Source of the DNA: Candidatus Zixiibacteriota bacterium
GTDB taxonomy: Bacteria; Zixibacteria; MSB-5A5; GN15; FEB-12
Direction of reading: 5' to 3'
DNA length: 6,497 nucleotides
NCBI GenBank assembly: GCA_030642845.1
Contig: DAOWMZ010000109.1
Span: 1-6,497, forward strand
The notes beneath the pieces were generated by a model. That model was not told the DNA's origin. It saw only the letters and a list, made by a program, of their open reading frames with translations, and ran no database searches. The translations under genes and the position numbers were made by a program. Within the stretch, counting starts at the first letter, position 1. Every line of letters begins with the position of its first letter. Positions 1-5,255 of this stretch are shown in pieces.

Positions 1-468
1 GGTGAAGTTGTTACCGAAACTGTTGAAGCAGTCAATAGCGAAGTAGGAACAACTATAAAAGAAATTATTGCCGATACTTCCGGCTCGGTCAATCTGAATG
101 AAGCGGATGTAGTTGTATCCGCCGGACGTGGTTTAAAAGCAACAGAAAATCTTGATATGGTTAAAGAATTAGCCGGCGTATTAAAAGGTGCTTTTGGTGC
201 TTCCCGGGCAATCGTCGATGCCGGATGGACTGAGTATTCCAATCAGGTAGGACAGACCGGTAAAACAGTCAATCCAAAACTCTATATCGCTATTGGGATC
301 TCCGGTGCTATTCAGCATATAGTAGGTATGAGAACTTCCGGCACTATTGTTGCCGTTAATAAAGATAAGGATGCCCCGATATTTAATCTGGCAAACTTTG
401 GTATTGTTGGGGATGCTTTTGAAATCGTCCCTGCTTTGACAGCCAAATTCAAAGCCGAATTAGGGTGA
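1..468 (+). CDS. etfA: Electron transfer flavoprotein alpha subunit, C-terminal part (5' end outside the window)
   Basis: EtfA pairs with EtfB to form the soluble heterodimer that carries electrons from acyl-CoA and other dehydrogenases to a membrane quinone oxidoreductase; the alpha subunit holds the redox FAD in its C-terminal domain. The frame is open from base 1, so 155 residues are visible, about half of a usual EtfA of roughly 320 residues. Seen here are the FAD-domain motifs: [10 protein letters not shown] (fragment residues 41-50), [11 protein letters not shown] (66-76), QVGQTGKTV (82-90) and the family signature [17 protein letters not shown] (94-110), followed by [10 protein letters not shown] near the end. 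The ATG at 157 is internal (fragment residue 53) and is not a start. etfB is expected just upstream but is not in the window. The stop at 466-468 is followed by an intrinsic terminator, so etfA is the last gene of its transcript. Whether the complex is a bifurcating type cannot be decided from this half alone. Confidence 0.97.
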   Translation, partial: GEVVTETVEAVNSEVGTTIKEIIADTSGSVNLNEADVVVSAGRGLKATENLDMVKELAGVLKGAFGASRAIVDAGWTEYSNQVGQTGKTVNPKLYIAIGISGAIQHIVGMRTSGTIVAVNKDKDAPIFNLANFGIVGDAFEIVPALTAKFKAELG

Positions 469-484
469 CGAACCGCATTTAGAG

Positions 485-519
485 AAAAAAAGCCTGTCAG
501 TTAATGACAGGCTTTTTTT
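485..519 (+). terminator. Intrinsic terminator of etfA, potentially bidirectional
   Basis: A perfect 9-bp stem (491-499 AGCCTGTCA, 505-513 TGACAGGCT) closes a 5-nt loop and is followed by a run of seven T (513-519). It starts 22 nt after the etfA stop codon. Six A precede the stem (485-490), so the opposite strand also reads stem plus T-tract and could stop transcription arriving from the right. Confidence 0.93.
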
Positions 520-524
520 GTGTC

Positions 525-545
525 TGAAATTTTATTTATGGAACT
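525..545. repeat. 21-bp direct repeat, copy 1
   Basis: TGAAATTTTATTTATG (525-540) plus GAACT matches 800-820 at 20 of 21 positions; the one difference is G541 against A816. Each copy lies 11 to 14 nt to the right of a terminator hairpin. See the matching copy and the finding on the duplicated 3'-end module. Confidence 0.8.
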
Positions 546-571
546 GTCAATAGGATTGATTTTCGGTTACT

Positions 572-596
572 GGTGGGAGACAAGCCCCCACCCTAC
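572..596 (-). repeat. REP-like hairpin 1 (GTAG-headed, minus orientation)
   Basis: On the minus strand this reads GTAG (complement of 593-596), then stem GGTGGG, a 9-nt loop and CCCACC. On the plus strand the arms are 572-577 and 587-592. GTAG abuts the stem with no gap, which is the layout of REP elements mobilised by RAYT (TnpA-REP) transposases. No such transposase gene is in the window, so the family assignment rests on layout alone. Confidence 0.6.
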
Positions 597-625
597 GAGC
601 GTAAACAGTTTAATTATTTAATCGC

Positions 626-650
626 GTAGCGGCGGGATTTATGTCCGCCG
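626..650 (+). repeat. REP-like hairpin 2 (GTAG-headed, plus orientation)
   Basis: GTAG (626-629) is followed directly by the stem arm CGGCGG (630-635), a 9-nt loop and the second arm CCGCCG (645-650). Stem and loop lengths equal those of hairpin 1 but the stem sequence is different. The heads of hairpins 1 and 2 face each other across 29 bp of AT-rich DNA. Confidence 0.6.
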
Positions 651-671
651 TTATTTTACTAAGGTTCTGTA

Positions 672-732
672 TGTAGGGACAACCCCCTGTGGTTGTCCTT
701 TAACCGGACAGGCACGGGGGCCTGTCCCTACA
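672..732. repeat. REPIN-like element: two inverted GTAG hairpins inside 10-bp terminal inverted repeats
   Basis: The 61-bp element starts TGTAGGGACA (672-681) and ends TGTCCCTACA (723-732), a perfect 10-bp inverted repeat. Inside are two hairpins in opposite orientation. The left one has GTAG at 673-676 and arms GGACAACC (677-684) and GGTTGTCC (691-698). The right one, read on the minus strand, has GTAG at 728-731 and arms at 720-727 and 706-713. Both have perfect 8-bp stems and 6-nt loops. The element can fold either as two local hairpins or as one long outer stem. An inverted pair of GTAG-headed REPs is the definition of a REPIN. No clear target-site duplication is visible next to it. Confidence 0.68.
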
Positions 733-754
733 ATTAAAGAATTCTATCCTATAT

Positions 755-785
755 AAAAAAGGCAGAACCGATAAATGGTTCTGCC
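755..785 (-). terminator. Intrinsic terminator of the PKD lipoprotein gene
   Basis: Read on the minus strand, a perfect 9-bp stem (plus-strand arms 761-769 GGCAGAACC and 777-785 GGTTCTGCC, 7-nt loop) is followed by six T (complement of 755-760). It lies 33 nt past the stop codon of the minus-strand gene. There is no T-tract on the plus side, so it appears to act on the minus strand only. Confidence 0.92.
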
Positions 786-799
786 CTTCAAAAAAAGAT

Positions 800-820
800 T
801 GAAATTTTATTTATGAAACT
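800..820. repeat. 21-bp direct repeat, copy 2
   Basis: It matches 525-545 at 20 of 21 positions. This copy covers the 3' flank of the minus-strand gene and overlaps two bases of its stop codon (819-821), and its own terminator follows on the minus strand. Confidence 0.8.
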
Positions 821-2291
821 ATGGAGAGGTGACTTCTATTGAATCTCTGATAGTATCAGTAACATTACATTCATTTGACAATAATAACCTGATATCAAAA
901 ACCCCAATTCCTTCATCAAAAGCAAATGAAAGAGTATCTATTCCGAGATCACCAGCTATAACAGAATCAGTACCATCTTCCCATTCAATAATCCATGTAT
1001 AATAAAGCAATGAATCAGCTAACTGACCTTCGAGGAAGAATGTGCCAGCACTATCAACAGTCGGTGGAGTGATAGTAAAATACTCCTCAGTAGTTAATCC
1101 GGTAGGAATGGAATCATCAAGTTTAACAATATTATTAATAATTCCCATTCCATTTCCACAGGGACTAAAAACAAAAAGAGTACAAGCATAATGACCGGGA
1201 TTAAGATAAGCATGATAAGGTTCGAGATCATTTGAAATATAACCATCGCCGAATCGCCATTGCACACTATCGATATCCCCTGCTGTCAGATTTGTAAAAT
1301 GAACAACAAACTGTTGAAAATCAGAAAGACATCCTACATCTGGAGTTGCACTAAATAAAATATTCCCGGTAGTATTATAAACCGTTACTGTATCATAAGC
1401 CGTTAAACTAATAGTATCAAATACATCAGAAGTTTGAATTTCAAAAGTATTGGTAAGGCTGACCTCAATATCTCCGCTTGAGCTGAATGTGATATAAGGA
1501 TTTTGACCATCATCAGTAGTATCTGACCCGAACACCCAGGCTCTGGAGAGAATGACAGTAGGTGGATCAACCTGGGTCGAATCAGCAAAGGTAATTCCGG
1601 TATCTGCGCAAATATAATTATTATCTTTCCAGATTAACACTTCAGGACAATAATGAATACGGATAAGGCTGTCTTCAATTATTGTTTTATCAGGACATTC
1701 AATCCCGGTCAACTCCAGAGTAACAGAAAATATCCCGGTATCGTTATAGGTATGGGTTGGGCTAATACTATCCGAAGTTGCTCCATCACCGAAAAGCCAA
1801 TGATATGAAGCTACACCACCGGTATCTATCGGGGTAAAAGTAACCTCAAGTCCCGGGCAGCCAACCGAATCGGAAACTTCAATATTTCCGGTTGCTGTAC
1901 CAATAATAATAAACCGTTTTTTCTGCTCAGTGTCACTGCCGGTATCAGCGACTGTTGTGTCCAGGATGGTCAGGGTGACCATATATGTACCATCATCTTC
2001 ATATATATGGATTGGATTTTGTGTGCTGTCATCAACCGAATCTTTTCCATCGCCGAAATTCCAAATCCAGAATTGATGTGGGCCATTTGATTCATTTGAA
2101 AATTGAACAGTACAGGGAGTACAACCGGCATCTTTGTCAGCAGAGAATTCAGCAATTGGATGCCCAGCTTCGGTTATTTCAATTGTTTCTGTGATAAGAT
2201 CATCACAACCCGGCAGAAAATAAGCCAGAGCTATAATCAGAATAGCTATAAAGACTAACGAAATTTTACGATTCATTTTAAATTGTTCCAT
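819..2291 (-). CDS. PKD-repeat lipoprotein
   Basis: This is an exported lipoprotein of 490 residues. A basic start and a hydrophobic stretch (residues 10-27) lead to the lipobox LPGC with lipidated Cys29. The mature part is a chain of PKD-type immunoglobulin-like beta-sandwich domains. Three are canonical, with the FGDG motif at residues 79-82, 167-170 and 347-350, each followed by an (H/T)xY-(D/N)xG-xF/Y pattern. Two are degenerate: around 230-300 (FGSD at 254-257) and around 405-487 (WEDG at 437-440). PKD domains usually mediate protein or polysaccharide contacts; no catalytic domain and no C-terminal sorting signal is seen. Asp at 30 and 31 follows the lipid Cys, a pair that causes inner-membrane retention in E. 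coli, though this rule may not hold here. At least ten cysteines in the mature chain suggest disulfides. The first ATG (2291) lacks a Shine-Dalgarno; the in-frame ATG at 2276 (residue 6) gives a neater signal peptide with a weak GGA upstream and may be the true start. The gene stands alone with its own promoter and terminator. The specific partner is unknown. Confidence 0.9.
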   Translation of the reverse strand: MEQFKMNRKISLVFIAILIIALAYFLPGCDDLITETIEITEAGHPIAEFSADKDAGCTPCTVQFSNESNGPHQFWIWNFGDGKDSVDDSTQNPIHIYEDDGTYMVTLTILDTTVADTGSDTEQKKRFIIIGTATGNIEVSDSVGCPGLEVTFTPIDTGGVASYHWLFGDGATSDSISPTHTYNDTGIFSVTLELTGIECPDKTIIEDSLIRIHYCPEVLIWKDNNYICADTGITFADSTQVDPPTVILSRAWVFGSDTTDDGQNPYITFSSSGDIEVSLTNTFEIQTSDVFDTISLTAYDTVTVYNTTGNILFSATPDVGCLSDFQQFVVHFTNLTAGDIDSVQWRFGDGYISNDLEPYHAYLNPGHYACTLFVFSPCGNGMGIINNIVKLDDSIPTGLTTEEYFTITPPTVDSAGTFFLEGQLADSLLYYTWIIEWEDGTDSVIAGDLGIDTLSFAFDEGIGVFDIRLLLSNECNVTDTIRDSIEVTSP

Positions 2292-2310
2292 TACAAAGAG
2301 TTAATGGTTT

Positions 2311-2339
2311 TATATAACCCTCTTGTCGGGGTCTATCAA
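2311..2339 (-). promoter_or_regulatory. Candidate sigma-70-type promoter of the PKD lipoprotein gene
   Basis: On the minus strand, TTGATA (complement of 2334-2339, five of six to consensus) is separated by 17 bp from TATATA (complement of 2311-2316, four of six; TATAAA overlaps two bases on). Transcription would start near 2304, about 13 nt before the ATG at 2291 and 28 nt before that at 2276. A leader that short without a Shine-Dalgarno slightly favours the 2276 start. Confidence 0.5.
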
Positions 2340-2362
2340 ATATTTATTTAATTGTAATCTAA

Positions 2363-2391
2363 TTGGAAAATTCATCAATTACTAATAAAAT
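2363..2391 (+). promoter_or_regulatory. Candidate sigma-70-type promoter of the SPFH/zinc-ribbon operon
   Basis: TTGGAA (2363-2368, four of six to the -35 consensus), a 17-bp spacer and TAAAAT (2386-2391, five of six to the -10 consensus) would place the start near 2398, giving a leader of about 78 nt. The region is very AT-rich, so chance matches are easy. Confidence 0.4.
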
Positions 2392-2464
2392 TTTATTCAG
2401 TTATCTCTTATACCTTAAAAAACAGTCCAAAGATGTCGAAAAAGATAGAAAATAGTAAAAAAAC

Positions 2465-2470
2465 AGGGAG
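2465..2470 (+). promoter_or_regulatory. Ribosome binding site for the SPFH protein
   Basis: AGGGAG ends 5 nt before the ATG at 2476. A similar GGGAG at the same spacing precedes the GTG at 5256, so this genome uses Shine-Dalgarno initiation at least for these genes, which helps fix both starts. Confidence 0.85.
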
Positions 2471-2475
2471 AAGTT

Positions 2476-3591
2476 ATGTCCTTATTAATTGAAGTCATTG
2501 AATGGGTTGACCCCACAGGAAATGAGATGATTTATCGGATTCCACAGGAAGGGTCCGCTGATTTTAAATTGGGTGCTCAATTGATAGTCCGTGACAGCCA
2601 GATGGCCATATTTTTCAAGGATGGTCATGCTGCTGATCAGTTTTCAACCGGACGGCACACTTTATCTACATTGAACGTCCCGATTCTAACCAGACTATTA
2701 GCTTTTCCGTTTGGCTTTAATTCTCCCTTCCGGGCAGAAGTCTATTTTATAAATCAAAAAATATTCACAGATCTTAAATGGGGGACTCGTCATCCGGTTA
2801 CATTCCAGGACAGCAAATTAGGCTTGATCCGTTTGCGCGGTCATGGTGCTTTTACCATGAGTATCGAAAATCCGAGTCTGTTTTTAAACTCTATTGTCGG
2901 TCGTCAGGCAAAATATGAAACTGCTGATATTCAAGACTACCTCAGGGATGTAATCATTGCCAGAATGAATGACCTTCTGGGTGAGCAGTTGAACTCAATT
3001 CTTGATCTACCGGCAGTATATACCGAGTTAGCTGAAGATTTTAAAGAGATTGTAAGAGTTGAATTTGAAAAATATGGCTTAAAGCTTGTCGATTTTTATA
3101 TTTCATCAATAACTCCTCCGGACGAAGTTTCCAAAATGATTGACCATCGTTCCGGTATGGAAGCGGTTGGTGATTTGGATAATTTTCTCAAATTTGAAAT
3201 GGCTAAAGGTTTGGGAGCAACTGGTGGTATGGGAGCCGCCGGAGCCGGAATGGGTATGGCAGCAGGAGTTGGATTGATGATGCCCGGCATGATGCAGAAA
3301 GTTTTTTCTCCTGAGCAACAGGAATTAACCAGAGAGTCTATTTCAACGATTAATTGCCCAAAATGTCATACTGAGACACCGGAACAATCCCGTTATTGTT
3401 ATCGTTGCGGGCATCAAATGATTGCTCAATCAGCTTGCCCATCCTGTTCAACTCAATTACCAACTGAGGCAAAGTTCTGCTTTAGCTGCGGTCATAAGCT
3501 TGATGCTGTATTAAAATGTCCGCATTGCAGCGCAGAGCTTATCCCGGGTTCAAAATTTTGTGGAGGTTGTGGCAAACCGGTAGATGAGTAA
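2476..3591 (+). CDS. SPFH-domain (YdjI-like) protein with three C-terminal zinc ribbons
   Basis: This 371-residue protein belongs to the stomatin/prohibitin-like group of Bacillus subtilis YdjI (COG4260), proteins that scaffold membrane domains and, in B. subtilis, work with the PspA membrane-stress protein. The SPFH fold covers about residues 30-215, with recognisable segments [15 protein letters not shown] (122-136), the helical stretch at 150-200, and [11 protein letters not shown] (208-218). There is no N-terminal transmembrane segment or signal peptide, so the protein is cytoplasmic, probably membrane-associated. A Gly/Ala/Met-rich linker (about 245-273) follows. The C-terminus has three CX2C-X10-CX2C zinc ribbons: Cys294/297/308/311, 321/324/335/338 and 348/351/362/365. 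The ATG at 2476 has a good ribosome binding site. The stop overlaps the next gene by 8 nt, so the two are co-translated. No pspA homologue is in the window. The family call is firm; the biological role and what the ribbons bind are unknown. Confidence 0.9.
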   Translation: MSLLIEVIEWVDPTGNEMIYRIPQEGSADFKLGAQLIVRDSQMAIFFKDGHAADQFSTGRHTLSTLNVPILTRLLAFPFGFNSPFRAEVYFINQKIFTDLKWGTRHPVTFQDSKLGLIRLRGHGAFTMSIENPSLFLNSIVGRQAKYETADIQDYLRDVIIARMNDLLGEQLNSILDLPAVYTELAEDFKEIVRVEFEKYGLKLVDFYISSITPPDEVSKMIDHRSGMEAVGDLDNFLKFEMAKGLGATGGMGAAGAGMGMAAGVGLMMPGMMQKVFSPEQQELTRESISTINCPKCHTETPEQSRYCYRCGHQMIAQSACPSCSTQLPTEAKFCFSCGHKLDAVLKCPHCSAELIPGSKFCGGCGKPVDE

Positions 3592-5017
3592 TTCTGCAAC
3601 AAAAAGGAAAACCGGATTTTACATTGAAGTCGGCTGTCCCGGATGCGGGGGAGATTTGGAATTACAGCAAGATTTTTTTGTAATTTCCTGCAAACATTGC
3701 GGATCAGTTCTCAGGATAAGAATGCCCGATACGCCGCCGGTTTATATAGTTCCTAAAAAGGTTTCCAGACGTGAAATTCGTTTTAATATCGACCGTCTGC
3801 TTAAGGAAAGTAAACAACCTTTAACCGGCTCCGATATTCAATACAAACAAATCTATTATCCTTACTGGCATATCAATGCTGTCGTTCTCAAAACGAGAAA
3901 CCGGGTAGAGTATATTGCTGAACGTTCTGCTGAAGGATACGGTTACAGTTCATACACCAGAGCCGAAAAAACCTCTGTACCTATTAAAGAGAAGAAGACC
4001 GAAGTGACATTGTCACCTTTTTCTGCCAGTTTTCAAGCAGGGATGGTTATGGAGAATATCCCTTCTTCGTTAGGTGTGCGGACACAATATATTGTTGCTG
4101 CTCCGTTTTCTGAAGAAAATGTTGAAGATGATATTCATGCTTTGCCGGTTATTATTCCCTGGCAAGAGGCATTTAAAAGACTGGAGAAATCGGTACAGAC
4201 AGTTGGTCAGATCAATATAGCTGAATTTGGCTCAAATAAAACTGTTCTGTTCAGACCGATAGCCTCGTTAATTTATTTCCCTTTTTATATAGTGGAATCT
4301 CATTTAGGAGATAAATATGGCCGATGGATAGCTGATGGAGTAACCGGTCGGATTATAAAAAATGTTGAACGATTAAGCAATAGTTCCCCTTACGAAGAAT
4401 CAAACAGAACTAAAATTGAATTCGGGAAACTGGATATTGATCATCACCGCTGTTCTAATTGCGGTGAGGATCTTCCGGGAGAACAGTCATATATTTATAT
4501 CTGCAATAATTGCCAGCAGTTAACATCAATGGAACAGGTTAACCGGTTTAACACAAATCTGGAGATTACTTCAAATAGTGGTTCCGACAATGATATCTTA
4601 ATACCATTCTGGTCTCTTAAGTTTGAGAGTAATGTTTCTGGATCCATGGGATCATCATTCGGAACTACAGAAAAATTAGAAAATCTGGTAATTCCTGCCA
4701 TAAGACTGTCAAATTTTGAATCAGCCTATAAGTTATCCCGTCGCATGACAGTTGCTTACCCTGAACTTGATCTTGACCCTCTGATGCAGTTCGATAAACG
4801 GTTTAAGTCTGTTCTGATAGGGCCATCTGAAGCAATTACACTGGCTCAGGTAGTTTATGCCCGTGAGAGAATGGGAATTTCCACTTCTCTACCATTGAAA
4901 GATATTACACATCTTGTAAAGGAACTTAAGCTCTTTTATATGCCTTTTCATCCTGAGCAGTATTTCATGTTAGATTCAATTTTCAATTCCATCACTTTCG
5001 TGAAAAGCACTATGTGA
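3584..5017 (+). CDS. Dual zinc-ribbon protein, partner of the SPFH protein
   Basis: This is a 477-residue soluble-looking protein with no signal peptide or transmembrane segment. The first zinc ribbon is at residues 18-39 (Cys18/21 and Cys36/39) and the second at 290-310 (Cys290/293 and Cys307/310). Each ribbon is followed by a hydrophobic P-aromatic motif: YYPYW (91-95) and YFPFY (231-235) after the first, LIPFW (339-343) and YMPFH (452-456) after the second. The order ribbon, then an IVP segment with helix (55-75), then PYW resembles TFIIB-type zinc-ribbon proteins of unknown function that carry a VPFW motif; this is similarity of pattern from memory, not a confirmed match. The ATG overlaps the SPFH stop (ATGAGTAA, 3584-3591). 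The nearest Shine-Dalgarno-like GGAGG (3562-3566) is 17 nt away, too far, so translation probably depends on coupling to the upstream gene. This tight link is the main clue: the two likely form one complex or pathway. It has no recognised catalytic motif and no firm function. Confidence 0.85.
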   Translation: MSNSATKRKTGFYIEVGCPGCGGDLELQQDFFVISCKHCGSVLRIRMPDTPPVYIVPKKVSRREIRFNIDRLLKESKQPLTGSDIQYKQIYYPYWHINAVVLKTRNRVEYIAERSAEGYGYSSYTRAEKTSVPIKEKKTEVTLSPFSASFQAGMVMENIPSSLGVRTQYIVAAPFSEENVEDDIHALPVIIPWQEAFKRLEKSVQTVGQINIAEFGSNKTVLFRPIASLIYFPFYIVESHLGDKYGRWIADGVTGRIIKNVERLSNSSPYEESNRTKIEFGKLDIDHHRCSNCGEDLPGEQSYIYICNNCQQLTSMEQVNRFNTNLEITSNSGSDNDILIPFWSLKFESNVSGSMGSSFGTTEKLENLVIPAIRLSNFESAYKLSRRMTVAYPELDLDPLMQFDKRFKSVLIGPSEAITLAQVVYARERMGISTSLPLKDITHLVKELKLFYMPFHPEQYFMLDSIFNSITFVKSTM

Positions 5018-5062
5018 CAATTATTTATAAACACTTCTGGATCTTTTCCCGTCAATAATTGT
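5017..5062 (+). other. 9-bp AT-rich inverted repeat after the dual zinc-ribbon gene
   Basis: ACAATTATT (5017-5025) and AATAATTGT (5054-5062) are perfect inverted repeats separated by 28 nt, beginning at the last base of the stop codon. There is no T-tract after it, so it is not an ordinary terminator. It could be an mRNA 3'-end structure, a protein site, or chance in AT-rich DNA. Confidence 0.35.
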
Positions 5063-5096
5063 AGATAAGTTATGAGGAGGTGATACAGGAAAAATC

Positions 5097-5125
5097 TTGC
5101 TATCGAATAAATAATTCTCTATGTT
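5097..5125 (+). promoter_or_regulatory. Weak promoter candidate before the propeller gene
   Basis: TTGCTA (5097-5102) and TATGTT (5120-5125), each four of six to consensus, are 17 bp apart. Use of this promoter would start RNA near 5132, inside the first leader hairpin. A lone -10-like TATAAA at 5026-5031 is an alternative that would keep the whole leader. Neither is strong. Confidence 0.25.
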
Positions 5126-5243
5126 CGGACGTGCTTAAAATTAGCAGGTCCGTCTGCTTTGGGAAGAAACTGATTTGAATGGAATGTAATAATATTCAAG
5201 CCGTGACAGCAGGCCGACAGCACCTGTTTGCGGCTGTTTTTTT
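5126..5243 (+). promoter_or_regulatory. Structured leader, possible transcription attenuator of the propeller gene
   Basis: Three hairpins can be drawn. The first is CGGAC (5126-5130) plus TGCT (5132-5135) against AGCA (5143-5146) plus GTCCG (5148-5152), with one G-G mismatch and a 7-nt loop. The second is TTGAAT (5175-5180) against ATTCAA (5194-5199). The third is the terminator at 5199-5243. AGCAGG occurs both in the right arm of hairpin 1 (5143-5148) and in the left arm of the terminator (5208-5213), so the upstream copy could compete for CCTGTT (5223-5228) and act as an antiterminator. CTGCT (5154-5158) could also pair with either AGCAG. I do not recognise a known riboswitch class. It may instead be only the 3' untranslated region of the preceding operon. 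Confidence 0.45.
5199..5243 (+). terminator. Intrinsic terminator directly before the propeller start
   Basis: The outer stem AGCCG (5199-5203)/CGGCT (5231-5235) and inner stem AGCAGG (5208-5213)/CCTGTT (5223-5228, one G-U) are separated by a small internal loop, with a 9-nt apical loop, and followed by seven T (5237-5243). Only two bases separate the T-tract from the ribosome binding site GGGAG (5246-5250), so no promoter can fit between terminator and gene. It either ends the upstream operon or works as a regulated terminator in the propeller leader. Confidence 0.75.
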
Positions 5244-5255
5244 ATGGGAGAAAAT

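Noticed and set aside
157..468. A separate 103-residue gene starting at ATG 157
   Set aside because: The same frame is open to base 1 and reads as continuous EtfA sequence through the ATG, so it is an internal methionine.
672..732. A small insertion sequence or MITE with target duplication
   Set aside because: Terminal inverted repeats are present, but no convincing flanking direct duplication is seen; the GTAG-hairpin layout fits a REPIN better.
541..760. CRISPR array or tRNA in the repeat-rich gap
   Set aside because: The hairpins have different sequences and irregular spacing with no equal-length spacers, and no cloverleaf with a T-loop can be drawn.
1403..2194. Small frames inside the PKD gene (1403-1588 minus, 1970-2155 minus, 1985-2194 plus)
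   Set aside because: They lie within the well-supported PKD coding sequence in other frames, lack ribosome binding sites and have no recognisable domains.
3096..3318. Two overlapping minus-strand frames inside the SPFH gene
   Set aside because: They are the antisense of the Gly/Ala/Met-rich segment; their Pro/Ala/Ser/His-rich content is explained by the complement of those codons.
4495..4701. Minus-strand frame of 68 codons inside the dual zinc-ribbon gene
   Set aside because: Antisense shadow without ribosome binding site or recognisable features.
5080..5176. A 32-codon GTG frame ending before the leader terminator
   Set aside because: The only Shine-Dalgarno overlaps the GTG itself, and the peptide has no recognisable feature.
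5090..5243. Known riboswitch classes (cobalamin, cyclic di-GMP, SAM, TPP, T-box) or small SRP RNA
   Set aside because: None of their conserved sequence cores could be found, so only an unclassified structured leader is claimed.
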